The notes below the pieces were generated by a model. The model was not told the DNA's origin. It did no database searches and worked only from the letters and a program-made list of their open reading frames with translations. Positions 34,507 to 44,076 of a stretch of 64,000 nt of DNA are shown one piece after another; within the stretch, counting starts at the first letter, position 1, and each line of letters begins with the position of its first letter. The translations under genes were made by a program, and so were the position numbers. The DNA is from Bradyrhizobium iriomotense (GTDB lineage Bacteria > Pseudomonadota > Alphaproteobacteria > Rhizobiales > Xanthobacteraceae): assembly GCF_030160715.1 (NCBI RefSeq), contig NZ_BSOW01000010.1, positions 209,612 to 273,611 on the forward strand, given 5' to 3'.

Positions 34507-35601
34507 TCACCCCGAACCCGCGAGGCGCACTGACTTTGCCTTTGCCGATGCTTCATACTGATGATCTGGCCGAAGCTCGTCCGGAAGAGATTGCTCGGTC
34601 CTGTCATCCTCTGCGCTGGGACGAGTGTTCGGACCGCTGGTGCGAATGCGAACGGACAGATCGCGCACGATTCCCATTGCTATTCCAAGAAGCAGCCCGC
34701 CAACGATCGCTATTACAAGCACGCTTCGAGGTCTTGGCGAACTCGCCCTCAAAGGAGGCGACGCCCCGGTGACGAGACTCGCCTCAAAGCCTGGTGAGGA
34801 TTGTTGTTGCGTGGCTTCCATCTTACGCAGCATATGGCGAAAATTATCATAGGCGTTTTTGGAAGAGTCTACAGCGGCTGCCAATTTATCGATGGTAGCA
34901 GTGGAATCCGCTGGCTCTTTCCCATTCTTGCTATAATCCTCGAATGCCTTTTGCGCCGCCAATGCTTGAGCGCTCAATTCGTTCAATCGCTTTTTAACCC
35001 ATGTCTCGTCTAGTAAAGCGGCGTCCATTTGACGGGAAATATACTTTTCAGCTACAGCGTTTAGGATCTGCGCCGCTCGATCAGGATCTTTGGAGTCGAA
35101 GGCAATCTCGACAAGAAACGTAGGGCCAAGACGCTTGGCCGAAAACTTGCGTTCGAACGATTCCAAGGCATAGCGCGCGCCACTAACTTTTGTCTCCCCT
35201 CTAGCCCAGCCGAGCACCCGCGATATCATGCCACTACCTTGGCCGGTCGTAAATTCCGGGTCTTGAGCAAGGCCGAGCTTCTCGATGACGGCGTTAGCGA
35301 TGCTCTCAGACTTGATGATTCCAATCTGAGTTTCTACGACCGTTGACACCGCCGCAGCGTCCACCCCTTTCGCGTTTACGATGAGTTGCGCCCTGGCGGT
35401 GAACGTCGGCGTCACGATGACGAGGTAAAGTATAGCAACGCCAAGCGCCGCAAAACATGCCAGCAATGTGATCAATAGATGTCGTCGTATGAAGGCCAGC
35501 ACGGCCAGCACTTCTGTCAGCGACACGACCGGACCTGGACGAAATTCAGGCGCCACATTGTCGCGATCTGTCCAATTATCGGTGCTATTGGTCTGCAGCA
35601 T
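34507..35601 (-). CDS. Wzz/GNVR-type polysaccharide chain-length protein
   Basis: A 364-residue inner-membrane protein with the Wzz topology. Transmembrane segments lie at about residues 40-63 (LLITLLACFAALGVAILYLV) and 295-315 (VLVIAIVGGLLLGIAMGIV), with a helical periplasmic loop between them (ETWVKKRLNELSAQALAAQK). It controls polymer length together with Wzx/Wzy. The C-terminal tyrosine-kinase domain of the rhizobial ExoP type is absent; the tail of about 45 residues is short and polar. Confidence 0.85.
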   Translation of the reverse strand: MLQTNSTDNWTDRDNVAPEFRPGPVVSLTEVLAVLAFIRRHLLITLLACFAALGVAILYLVIVTPTFTARAQLIVNAKGVDAAAVSTVVETQIGIIKSESIANAVIEKLGLAQDPEFTTGQGSGMISRVLGWARGETKVSGARYALESFERKFSAKRLGPTFLVEIAFDSKDPDRAAQILNAVAEKYISRQMDAALLDETWVKKRLNELSAQALAAQKAFEDYSKNGKEPADSTATIDKLAAAVDSSKNAYDNFRHMLRKMEATQQQSSPGFEASLVTGASPPLRASSPRPRSVLVIAIVGGLLLGIAMGIVRDLSVRIRTSGPNTRPSAEDDRTEQSLPDELRPDHQYEASAKAKSVRLAGSG

Positions 35602-35949
35602 TTTCGTACCAGCGCTGGTAGTTGAGGCTCGGCGACTGACGTGTGTCGCGATTCACCAGGGGAGGGTCGGTTGGCGGACGATGCAGCACACAGAGTCGCA
35701 TCAATAGGCAACTAACCTTTCCGGAATGAGGTAGCCGGGAGCCGCCGAGCAAAGCAGGATCAAGCCATAGTGGACGATCGCTGCCAAAACAGAAGCCGCC
35801 TTGGGCAACTGACGAGCCGACTAACCGGCCCCTACCGACGATTGCTGTGGCCGCCATGCCGCCGCCAACCAAATTTGCCGGAAGCTTGGTGGACGCCGGC
35901 AAATCAGTGAAAAACGCGTAACCCATTGCACTCTACGACCCGATCGCTC

Positions 35950-36240
35950 GTCTCCGGCTGAATCAGTACGCTCCGGGTCACTGGATGGGAATTGGCAATA
36001 AATGGGTAGTAACGATGGTCCATTAACTCGCCAGGACCGTCGGTCGAGCGGTCGGCATGAGTTTTGGCCGTCAGAGTCATCACCGCGTCCGGCTGGTATC
36101 TTTCGTACAGTTTTCGCGGGCCCGCGCCCTCGCAGATGTACTGTTTCTCGAAGGAGTAATGCGGATTTCCCTCGGCGCCCGGCAGCGAGTCGAGATTGGC
36201 CACATAGGTCAGCTTGTCGGTGTTCACCACCCGTGCGTGA
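35950..36240 (-). pseudogene. rmlB: dTDP-glucose 4,6-dehydratase (rmlB) fragment
   Basis: The minus strand reads VNTDKLTYVANLDSLPG, then RYQPDAVMTLTAKTHADRS and DGPGE. This equals the RmlB segment VVNVDKLTYAGNLDSL to PDAVMHLAAESHVDRSIDGP. The Rossmann GxxGxxG start and everything after the DGPGE region are missing. It is a relic of about 75 codons. The rest of 35602-36597 holds nothing else I can assign, apart from the inverted repeat at 36463. Confidence 0.8.
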
Positions 36241-36462
36241 GTAAGGCGCGAACTTCATGCGCCCCCATGATCCGGCTTGCCATCGAGCGCAAGTCGGTGC
36301 GCGTGGCCGCAGATTAGCGGGGAACGCCGACCACCGCGCGCACGATCATCAGCTACGTTCTCTCGCCGCTGGCGAGGTACAAGCAGGCATCGCTTCAGGA
36401 GCGAAAAAAAGAGACGCGCTCCTGCAGCCTAAGCGTTGCGCGTCGTCAACCCGAGGAGAGTG

Positions 36463-36501
36463 CCTACTGCACTCGCGTGCTGTTCACGCAAGTGCAGTAG
36501 G
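36463..36501. promoter_or_regulatory. Long inverted repeat
   Basis: Arms of 17 bp (36463-36479 and 36485-36501) around a 5-base loop, with one mismatch: CCTACTGCACTCGCGTG against CACGCAAGTGCAGTAGG. There is no T-run, so it is not a standard intrinsic terminator. It lies about 100 bp past the end of the leftward regulator gene; it may end its transcript in a factor-assisted way or be a protein-binding site. Confidence 0.55.
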
Positions 36502-36597
36502 GAACATCCTGGACGTCGGGAAGTCGACGAAAGTGTCGTAACTCACTCCGCGATGGGATCGTTCGCGCGACGGCAGTCGTTTTTCGGATCCCTGCGC

Positions 36598-37491
36598 CTA
36601 CTTGTAGAGCCGTGTCGCCGGGCGAGTCCCTCGATCCACGCCCTTGCGGAGTAGACCGTCGATAGGGGGTACTGCGACGTGACTAGACTGGGGGACCAAT
36701 GAAGCCGGCTCGCTGATCTGCTCCATCTCGGAGATCACCTCGAGAGGCTTCGCGATCCCCCGGCCTGGATCGACGGCCGTGAGCGCGCGACTGTTTGCCG
36801 CTCGTACCAGCGATCCATGGTTCATTCCCCAAATCGCCGCCTGTGTCCGGTTCTGAACCCGGATCTTGCGCAGGATCGCCTTGACGTGGACCTTCACGGT
36901 AGCTTCGGCGATGTCGATCTTTCGGGCAATGCACTTGTTGGAATCGCCCTCGATAAGGCAGGATAGGATCGCCTTTTCGCGCGGCGAGAGCTGCGGCGAG
37001 ATCGCGTCCTCCGACGTGACGAGGATTGCGTGCTCGTTTTCGCTGAGCGGCGTCGGTTCGCGTTCGCGATTGCCGTCAAGAGCGAACGACAGAAATGCCG
37101 GCGGGAAGACGGTCTCGCCCATCGTGACGAGCTCAACGGACTTGATGAAAGCGTCACACGAAATGACGTTGACGAAGTATCCGTTGGCGCCTGCACGAAA
37201 CGCAGAAGCGAGTTCGGCCGGCCGATAGTTGTCCGAGACGATCGCGACGCGAGCGTCCGGATACCGATCTTTCACATGTCCGATTTGTTCTCTCGCGAGA
37301 TCGAAATCATCGCCGGTGTGGACGATGAGAAACATCAGTTGCTCTTCTTGAAGTGAGCTTGGCAATTCCGCGGGGCTCGACGCCGATGCCGCGATACGAA
37401 AATTTGCTGCATGCAATATTTTAGCAATACCTTCTCTAATCAGAACGTTCTTTCCAATAAGAACCGTTCCGTAAGATTGCCGCCTCCTCAT
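36598..37491 (-). CDS. LuxR-type response regulator
   Basis: A 297-residue protein with a receiver-like N-terminal domain (GTVLIGKNVLIREGIAKIL, then VAIVSDNYRPAELASAF and GANGYFV) and a C-terminal LuxR helix-turn-helix (LSPREKAILSCLIEGDSNKC, IDIAEATVKVHVKAIL). The usual phospho-acceptor position is replaced by a LIVHTGDDFD stretch, so it may work without phosphorylation. About 70 extra residues follow the helix-turn-helix. ATG at 37491 follows GGAGGGTAAA. It is divergent to a second LuxR-type gene and lies next to the polysaccharide locus, which it may control. Confidence 0.85.
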   Translation of the reverse strand: MRRRQSYGTVLIGKNVLIREGIAKILHAANFRIAASASSPAELPSSLQEEQLMFLIVHTGDDFDLAREQIGHVKDRYPDARVAIVSDNYRPAELASAFRAGANGYFVNVISCDAFIKSVELVTMGETVFPPAFLSFALDGNREREPTPLSENEHAILVTSEDAISPQLSPREKAILSCLIEGDSNKCIARKIDIAEATVKVHVKAILRKIRVQNRTQAAIWGMNHGSLVRAANSRALTAVDPGRGIAKPLEVISEMEQISEPASLVPQSSHVAVPPIDGLLRKGVDRGTRPATRLYK

Positions 37492-38202
37492 TTTACCCTC
37501 CAGCCTACGCAATGACACAACAGCGACGGACGGTTGAACTCAATTTGGTCCTTCGACGGACGAACGAATCGTTGTTGTTAAATTGGTCGTTCTCCATGAG
37601 TTTGCAGTCTTCAAAAATATCGAGTTACTGCGATCGTGATCCTCCCTTTTTGCCTGTGGATTTCGATCAATCCATCTTGCTTAACCTTTTATAAATGTTA
37701 GATGCGAATTTCCGATCGCCCTATATATCGTTGGTTATAGGAGCGAGCCTGCGTATACCCGGTCGGTTACGGTGGTTAAAAACCGCTTTTGGCGCAGTCT
37801 CTGCGTGAATTAGGTCGGAACGTTCATCATACGTTGAAAACTTTTCGCTGAATTTCTTCGTCGATGCTACGTCTGCGCGAACACATTCCTGAAGCGAGTT
37901 AACGTCGCTGCGCCTATCGCGCGTTGAGGTGATTCCAAGGCCCGCGCCGTTAATGGCTGCGCCGTCATCCATGCGCGCCGAAATCTGCTTACCGGATTCT
38001 TACGGAGGGCGTTTGGGTCGCAAATTGGTGACGAGAGTCGGGAAGCGAGCAGACCGGTGCGCCTGCTAACCCCTAACTATCGCGCTGCGACATCAGCTCG
38101 CTTGCGTTAATGGAAATTTCGGATGATTCTATCAATAGTAGTTGAGTTAGAAGGGGGCGTACGGAGTTTATATTTGGGGGGCGACACGCTTAGGAGCGCC
38201 CA
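37492..38202. promoter_or_regulatory. Divergent regulator intergenic region
   Basis: A 0.7-kb stretch without supported genes between two divergent LuxR-type regulator genes. It is A+T-richer at both ends. Two similar blocks, TTTGGTCCTTC near 37543 and ATTGGTCGTTC near 37579, could be regulator sites. No promoter was identified with confidence. Confidence 0.4.
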
Positions 38203-38868
38203 ATGCGACGTACCAGTGTAGTCATTGCAGACCGGCATCCGGTGGTCTTGCAGGGGCTGAGCAACGTGCTTGGTGCGGTGGCCGATTTCAATATCGTTGC
38301 ATCTTGCAGCGACGCCGCAAGCTGCATCGAAGCGATCCGGAACCTGGCGCCCGATATTGCGATCGTCGATCCGGCAATGCCGGAGCTCGGCGCGCTGAGA
38401 ATACTTTCGACCGTCAATTCAGAAAATCGTTCGACACATTTGGTGTTTTTCGCCGCGAGTGAAGATTGCGAACTGGTGCTCGCGGCCACGCCCGTGACCT
38501 CAAGCATCGTCCTCAAGGACACGGCGCCCGAAGCGCTGGTGCAGTCGTTGCGGCACATCGCCAATGGTCACAACCTGCTGCCGGCCGCCCAATCCGGTTC
38601 GATTGCGTCGCACGAGCAGGGGGCGAATTCGGAGGGCGCGCTGACGGCGCTGACGGACCGCGAGCGGCAGATCATGCGCCTGGTCTCCGAGGGATTGTCG
38701 AACAAGGAAATCGGGCGGCGGTTGAACATTGCGGACGGCACCATCAAGGTGCACCTGCACAACATCTTTCAAAAGCTTGAAATCAGCAACCGGACGGTGC
38801 TCGCGGCCCTCGCCATCTCGCAACATGATCGCGCGACCGCCTCGCGGGAGAAGGCTCCGCCGGATTGA
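38203..38868 (+). CDS. LuxR/NarL-type response regulator
   Basis: A 221-residue protein. The receiver domain has SVVIADRHPVVLQGLSNVL at the start, IAIVDPAMPELG with the likely phospho-Asp near residue 53, and VLKDTAPEALVQ with the conserved Lys. The DNA-binding domain has LTDRERQIMRLVSEGLSNKE and IADGTIKVHLHNIFQKLEI. It is a standard NarL-type protein; no sensor kinase gene is adjacent. It is a paralogue of the divergent regulator at 36598. Confidence 0.9.
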   Translation: MRRTSVVIADRHPVVLQGLSNVLGAVADFNIVASCSDAASCIEAIRNLAPDIAIVDPAMPELGALRILSTVNSENRSTHLVFFAASEDCELVLAATPVTSSIVLKDTAPEALVQSLRHIANGHNLLPAAQSGSIASHEQGANSEGALTALTDRERQIMRLVSEGLSNKEIGRRLNIADGTIKVHLHNIFQKLEISNRTVLAALAISQHDRATASREKAPPD

Positions 38869-39347
38869 GTCCGGCCGGTGGAGTTGTCCGGGAAGACCTT
38901 CACGCACAACCAGTCTCGGTCGGCAGTCGCGCTGCGATGGGCTTGCGGTTGCCCAATTGGTGCGCCGGCCCCCGGCAAAAAGGTCCTCGTGGGGCTGGTT
39001 GATCATGGCGACGTCAATGTCGGGAAGCTCAAGGGAGTAGTCCGTCGGGACTGGCGGCTGATCCAGAATCGCAGCCGACGTATCGGGAGGGAAGTGTAAT
39101 CTATTCGTCATCTGCAGCTCTGGGTCCATCGCGCTTTGTCCGTTGTCTGGTAAAACGAAGTCGCGGGCGATAGCGAACGGCTCCGGATGCGGTCGCAGAG
39201 ATGTGCCGAGTGGATCTGGCACATCTGGAGCGGCGGCCCTGGCCCTCCCTGCTGCCCCCTATGGTCAGGGCCGTTTCTCCACAGACGGCCTGCCGACAGG
39301 ACTGGACTCTGTGGTTGAGCTGACAGCGCGTAAGCGGGCGCATCTTG
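38869..39347. other. Intergenic region
   Basis: No gene supported. Short frames on both strands lack family patterns. A small hairpin (GTGCC-N10-GGCAC) lies near 39206-39225. Confidence 0.3.
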
Positions 39348-39608
39348 ATGTCTCTTCAGTTTCACCGTGCCGTCGACGACATGGAAATTTGGAGTGCGAC
39401 CGGCGACGGCTTTTCCTTCGTGATCACGTATGAGAGCCCTGCGGGTTCCGGGTTTCATGGACTTGCCGGCTATGTGGCGTCGTGGCGGCCGCTCTATCGG
39501 AGTAACGGCGCGATCAAGATCGGCGGTTTGACGTTTGCGACCTTCACGGAGGCCGAGGAGGCTTGCAACACGATGTTTGAGCATCTGAAGGGGTCCGCGC
39601 TGGAATGA
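39348..39608 (+). CDS. Small hypothetical protein
   Basis: An 86-residue protein not assigned to a family. It has a clear coding character: balanced composition, a beta-rich core (GDGFSFVITYES) and a helical end (FTEAEEACNTMFEHLKG). The pattern suggests a small single-domain cytoplasmic protein. It stands alone, convergent with the leftward SDR gene. The start is ATG at 39348, just inside a TTG at 39345. Confidence 0.5.
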   Translation: MSLQFHRAVDDMEIWSATGDGFSFVITYESPAGSGFHGLAGYVASWRPLYRSNGAIKIGGLTFATFTEAEEACNTMFEHLKGSALE

Positions 39609-39765
39609 AGTGCCACAGCCTGCGGTCGGGCTGCGTCGAGATTCCCGTGCTTTTGAGCGGAGAGGAGAGAGCCGCCAGACTGGGGCGGCCTTAAGGGTGA
39701 AGCTCATCGTCCGTTGAGAGGGGGCAATCGTCCCGCCACGACCGCGGATGCCTGAGTTTCAGCGG

Positions 39766-40491
39766 TCAGGCGGTGTTGCCGGCGTCGACCGTCAGCACGG
39801 TGCCGGTGATGTTCCGGCCGCCTTCGCCGAGAAGGTATTCGACCATGGAAGCGACGTCGTCGGCTTCGGGCAGGCGGCGCAATGCGCTACGGCCAGTGAT
39901 GCGTCGACGGCCTTGGTCGTCCAAGGAGCTGGTCAATTCCGTATCGATGAAGCCGGGCGCGATCGCGTTCACGGTGATGCCGACCTTGCCGACTTCCCGG
40001 GCCAGCGAACGCGTGAAGCCGGTAACCGCAGCCTTGGACGCGGCATACACGGACAGGCCGCTGTAGCCGGTCGAGGCGACGATAGAGGAAATGTTGACGA
40101 TCCGCCCCACACCGTCGGCCATCATATGCCGCGCCACGTATTTAGTCAGGATGATCGGCGACAGTACGTTGAGGCGAATCAACGCCTCGATTTGGGAATT
40201 GCTCATGGTGGCCAGCAGCCCATCGGTGCCGATCCCGGCATTGTTGACGAGGCCGTAGATCGCGCCGAATTTGTCGCGCACTGATTTTGCGAAGGCCGGG
40301 ATCGCATCAGTCGCCGCAAGGTCGCAGGCGCGGAAATGCAGGCACCGCTGTGCTTCGCGGATTGCAGCCGCAAGCTCCCCGCTTTCGCGACGCGCTACCG
40401 CGACCACATTGTAGTCGCCGGATGCGGCGAGCCTGCGCGCAATGGCAAGACCGATACCGCGGCTGCCGCCGGTGACGAGGATGTTACGCAT
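39766..40491 (-). CDS. SDR family oxidoreductase (FabG-like)
   Basis: A 241-residue classical short-chain dehydrogenase. It has ILVTGGSRGIGLAIARRL for NADP(H), LVNNAGIG, VNISSIVASTG with the catalytic Ser, YAASKAAV with Tyr and Lys, and APGFIDTEL. The closest general type is beta-ketoacyl-ACP reductase. Being last in a leftward operon with two carrier proteins and two ligases, it probably reduces or oxidises a carrier-bound intermediate. Its start overlaps the end of the upstream ligase gene by eight bases. Confidence 0.88.
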   Translation of the reverse strand: MRNILVTGGSRGIGLAIARRLAASGDYNVVAVARRESGELAAAIREAQRCLHFRACDLAATDAIPAFAKSVRDKFGAIYGLVNNAGIGTDGLLATMSNSQIEALIRLNVLSPIILTKYVARHMMADGVGRIVNISSIVASTGYSGLSVYAASKAAVTGFTRSLAREVGKVGITVNAIAPGFIDTELTSSLDDQGRRRITGRSALRRLPEADDVASMVEYLLGEGGRNITGTVLTVDAGNTA

Positions 40492-41869
40492 CGGTGCGCG
40501 CCAGTTTTCCCGCTTCTGTGACGTCCAGCCGTTCGACGAAGCGGATCACCGCAGGCACCTTCCATACCGTCAGGCAGTCCTTGCACTGGCTGAGAATCTC
40601 CTTGCGGATCGTCTCGTGGCGCTCCCGATTGGTGCCGTCGACGAGGATGACATCGGCGACCACGATGGCGCCAGTGATCGGGCTTCTGCGCGATCGCGCG
40701 CGCGACATCTGGACGGAGGCGTGCCGGTTGATCACGACTTCCACTTCCTCCGGGTGTACCTTCAACCCGCCGATGTTGATGATGCCGCCGCGCCGGCCGA
40801 CAAAGTGGTATCGTTCACCGCGCAGCTCAACAATATCGCCGGTATCGACGAAGCCGTCGGCGTCGGCAAGCGGCGGCGCATCGGCGCCGACATAGGCGCG
40901 CGCGGTACGCTTGGAACGGATCCGCAGCGAGCCGTCGACCACCTTCATCTCGACGCCGTTGCGATTCCGTCCAATCAGGTCGGCAGGAAAACCTTCGCGC
41001 CCGTCGTCAACGCTGAAACCGACGCCAGCCTCGGTCGAGGCATAGGCGTGCCCGATCGACGCTTGCGGAAAGGCCCGAGCCAGGCCGTCGAGCACTGCCT
41101 GGTCGGCGATTTCGCCCGACAGGCGGACATAGTGCGGTGAGAAGTCGGCGGCCGCGCCGCTCATCAGGAGCTTGCGCCAGTGCGACGGCGTCCCGGAAAT
41201 GTGGGTGACGCCGCCCGTGCGCAGCCGCGCCACATGGGCCGCGATGGTTTCGCCGGGCTCCGAAAGCACCATCGATCCGCCGCCGATCAAGGCTCGCAGG
41301 AAGATTTGCAGGCCGCCGTAGCGACGGATGTCGTAGAACGTTGCCCAGGTTGCGTTCCGGTAGCGCGCAGTCCCCTCGCCGATGATCGCGCCGGCGAGCC
41401 CATCGAGCGTATGCCGGACAATCTTCGGCAGCCCTGACGTCCCCGAGGTCAGCATCAGCCACTCGGTGGCGCGGTCGACCTTCCATCCCACGGTCCTCCG
41501 TTCGGGCAGGTCGATGCCGATAACGATGTAACTGCCGGCACTGCATTGGGGTAACGGCCGATCGGTGACGATGGTGTCGATCTCGGCCTGGTCGAGCAGG
41601 ACCTGCAGGCGCTCCCAATCGAGGTCGGGCGGGCATAGAAGTATGCGGCGCGCGACGCCGTCGAGCTCGATCATTGCAAGCGCGGACAGCAGCTGTCCCG
41701 ACGTCGCAAGCAGCACCGAGCGGCCGGACAGCTCGCTGGATCTGCGGGTCAGGCAGCTGTGCTGAGTAATGTCGGTCAGCGATACACTGTGCCGGGCGTC
41801 GGAAATCGTGCGGTCCGTCAGCTCCGGGCCGAGATATTGGCGCAGCGCGAAGATGTCAGGCGGGGACAT
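40484..41869 (-). CDS. AMP-forming acyl/amino-acyl ligase
   Basis: A 461-residue member of the ANL superfamily. It has the P-loop-like MLTSGTSGLPKIVRHT, YASTEAGVGF, DTGDIVELRGERYHFVGRRG and the C-terminal catalytic Lys in TEAGKLARTD. It adenylates an organic acid and probably loads it on the carrier protein encoded just upstream. ATG at 41869 overlaps the carrier gene by 14 bases; the frame's longer form to 41968 lies inside that gene. The small size and divergent N-terminus give no substrate clue. Confidence 0.85.
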   Translation of the reverse strand: MSPPDIFALRQYLGPELTDRTISDARHSVSLTDITQHSCLTRRSSELSGRSVLLATSGQLLSALAMIELDGVARRILLCPPDLDWERLQVLLDQAEIDTIVTDRPLPQCSAGSYIVIGIDLPERRTVGWKVDRATEWLMLTSGTSGLPKIVRHTLDGLAGAIIGEGTARYRNATWATFYDIRRYGGLQIFLRALIGGGSMVLSEPGETIAAHVARLRTGGVTHISGTPSHWRKLLMSGAAADFSPHYVRLSGEIADQAVLDGLARAFPQASIGHAYASTEAGVGFSVDDGREGFPADLIGRNRNGVEMKVVDGSLRIRSKRTARAYVGADAPPLADADGFVDTGDIVELRGERYHFVGRRGGIINIGGLKVHPEEVEVVINRHASVQMSRARSRRSPITGAIVVADVILVDGTNRERHETIRKEILSQCKDCLTVWKVPAVIRFVERLDVTEAGKLARTDA

Positions 41870-42101
41870 TCTCGTAGGCTCTGACGAACTCACCGAGGGT
41901 TGACGGGAAGGCTGCGTCCTCCGCGACGGTGAAGGGATCAATACCGAGCTCGTCCTCCAGCCGCGCAACCAGGATTGCGAGTGCCAGCGAATCGAACCCG
42001 GTGTCGTTCAGCGGCAGATCGTCCTCAAGGGGCGGAAGCGCGACCTTCTGTTCCTCGGCGATCTGCTTCATTGCGGAGAAAATCTTCGACTTGACCGACA
42101 T
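41856..42101 (-). CDS. Acyl carrier protein
   Basis: An 81-residue carrier protein with the phosphopantetheine motif GFDSLALAIL (Ser near residue 38), acidic helices and an LGEFVRAYENV end. ATG at 42101 follows GAGGTGTACC. It lies between the genes for two AMP-forming ligases, so it may be loaded by one of them or by the amino acid:carrier-protein ligase encoded at 45835. Confidence 0.9.
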   Translation of the reverse strand: MSVKSKIFSAMKQIAEEQKVALPPLEDDLPLNDTGFDSLALAILVARLEDELGIDPFTVAEDAAFPSTLGEFVRAYENVPA

Positions 42102-42135
42102 GGTACACCTCACATTTCGGCTTTCCGGGCCGATG

Positions 42136-44076
42136 TTAGAGCCTGATCTCGCCCTCAACGATGCGCGCGTAGACGGCCCGGTCGATCGAACGATAGTCGC
42201 CGGTCGCTGGATCGCGCAGGAACAGCGGATCGTCCACGACCGAAGGATCGAATCCCTCGCGGATCAGTCGCTGCTTCTTCTGCTTGAAAGTATCGGTCGC
42301 CTCGAGCGCCAGGCACAACCTGACGAAGGCTGGAACCGCATAGGGGGGAAGCCGGCGCGAAAGGTGGTCTCTGAATGTGCGGAAATCGAAACCTCGGTCC
42401 ACCACCAAAGCCGCCATGCCCGCGCGGCCATCGGCCCCGGAAACGGCAACTCCATAGGTCGAGGCGTCGAGAACGCCGGGGCAGTCCCTTATTGCGTCGT
42501 TCACTTCGCTGGTCGCGACGTTCTCGCCCTTCCAGCGAAAAGTATCGCCAACGCGGTCGACGAAGTGCAAGTATCCCTGCTCGTCGCGCAGCATCAGATC
42601 ACCGGTGCGGAACCAGGCATCGCCCTCGGTAAAGACGTCGCGCAGGATCTTCTTCTCCGTCTCGGCGGGATCCGTGTAGCCCTCGAAAGGTACGCCGTCG
42701 CGACCGGCGCCGCCGATGCGTCCGACGGCCTCGCCCGTCTCGCCAGGGGCACAGGCGATGCAGAGCCCGGCGTCGCTGCGGAGTGGGCTGCCGGTGTCGG
42801 CATCAACCTTGACGATCGAGGCGGGAAAGCGATGCGCCAGCACCGGCGGAATCCGACCGATCGCGCCGGGTTTTCCTTCGACATTGAACAGCGAAAAATT
42901 GCTTTCCGTTGCGGCATAGAATTCGAGGATCTGCGGAATCGCGAACCGGCTGGCGAAAGTCTCCCAGATGTCGCCGCGCAATCCGTTGCCGACGGCCAGC
43001 CGCAGCCGGTGTCGCGAATCCCGTTCAGATGCCGGCGCCTTCAGCAAATAGCGGCAGAGCTCGCCAATATATTGGAAGACGGTGCAGTCGAAACGCACGA
43101 TGTCGTCCCAGAATCTGCTGGCGGAGAACTTTTCCGCAATCGCGACCGAACCGCCCGCGCAGAGCATGCTGCAGGGAGCTGCGACGCCGCCCACGGAGTG
43201 ATGGAGAGGCAGGCAATCGTAGAGACAATCTCTGGTGGACGCGTTCGTCAGCCCGGCAAACCATCCGCCCCAGGTGAGAATGCGGCGATGACTGACGTTC
43301 GCCGCCTTCGGTAGCCCCGTCGTGCCCGAGGTGTAGATGAGGAGCGCGCGTCCATTGATCGTGACGTCGCCGCGTTCGGCAGAGGACAGCGGGCCCGGCT
43401 CGAAGGCGGCGAGCGTCGCGTCCAGATCGCCGCTTGGGCCGCCGGTGCCGAGGCTCCAGCATTGCGGCACGCGGTGCAGGTGCGGACGTGCAGTCTCGAA
43501 TGCATCCAAGCAATCGGCAGTTAGGATGACGTGGTCGGCCTGCGCGACATCGATGCAGTGGGCGAGCGACTGGCCGACCAGCCTGGTATTGATAAGCGCC
43601 ACCGTCGCGCCGACCCTGCTGATGCCGAGCCAGCAGGCGAGGTAGTCCGGCCCGTTCGGCATCAGCAGGCAAACGGTGCGACCGGCATGGAGACCGAGGC
43701 TGCGCGCCCAGCGCGCATACCGGTTGATCCGTGCGGTGAGTTCTCCATAGGTGAATGATTGGTCGTCCGAAAGCAGGGCAGGTCGGTTGGGCTGGCGCTG
43801 TGCCCATTCTTCCACGATGTCGGCGAACAACCGACGCGGCTGCGCTTCGACTCGCGCGGTTAGCGCGAAGGCTTGCAGCCAGGTTTTGGCGGCGGAGCGT
43901 CTAGGCTGCGGTGCCTCGGGTCTGGTCGTCACGACCTGATCATGCAGCTGCGTTGGATCGACATCCGCGCGCGCCTGCTCGCTCGTCGGCAACGCCGCGG
44001 CCAGCGCGACCGTGCAATCATTGTCGGTGCGGACCGCTTGGTCGTCGACGCGGAGTCTCTGTTCAACCACCTTCAT
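42136..44076 (-). CDS. FATP/FadD-like acyl-CoA (acyl-carrier) ligase
   Basis: A 646-residue ANL ligase. Core motifs are LIYTSGTTGLPKAANVSH (AMP binding), EFYAATESNFSLF, FRTGDLMLRDEQGYLHFVDR and a TFKQKKQRLIREGFDP end with the catalytic Lys. The tail with RDPATGDYRSID is characteristic of FATP/FadD6-like long-chain ligases. The first 75 residues are polar and unusual. The product probably enters the pathway as CoA or carrier thioester. It overlaps the upstream carrier-protein gene by four bases. Confidence 0.88.
   Translation of the reverse strand: MKVVEQRLRVDDQAVRTDNDCTVALAAALPTSEQARADVDPTQLHDQVVTTRPEAPQPRRSAAKTWLQAFALTARVEAQPRRLFADIVEEWAQRQPNRPALLSDDQSFTYGELTARINRYARWARSLGLHAGRTVCLLMPNGPDYLACWLGISRVGATVALINTRLVGQSLAHCIDVAQADHVILTADCLDAFETARPHLHRVPQCWSLGTGGPSGDLDATLAAFEPGPLSSAERGDVTINGRALLIYTSGTTGLPKAANVSHRRILTWGGWFAGLTNASTRDCLYDCLPLHHSVGGVAAPCSMLCAGGSVAIAEKFSASRFWDDIVRFDCTVFQYIGELCRYLLKAPASERDSRHRLRLAVGNGLRGDIWETFASRFAIPQILEFYAATESNFSLFNVEGKPGAIGRIPPVLAHRFPASIVKVDADTGSPLRSDAGLCIACAPGETGEAVGRIGGAGRDGVPFEGYTDPAETEKKILRDVFTEGDAWFRTGDLMLRDEQGYLHFVDRVGDTFRWKGENVATSEVNDAIRDCPGVLDASTYGVAVSGADGRAGMAALVVDRGFDFRTFRDHLSRRLPPYAVPAFVRLCLALEATDTFKQKKQRLIREGFDPSVVDDPLFLRDPATGDYRSIDRAVYARIVEGEIRL

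Noticed and set aside
38500..39222. 240-codon minus-strand ORF
   Set aside because: Antisense to the LuxR-type gene and continuing into non-coding sequence; no motif.
39108..39707. 199-codon minus-strand ORF
   Set aside because: Overlaps the small plus-strand gene; basic, motif-free translation.
42909..43314. Plus-strand ORFs opposite the FATP-like gene
   Set aside because: Antisense shadows of a gene with intact AMP-ligase motifs.
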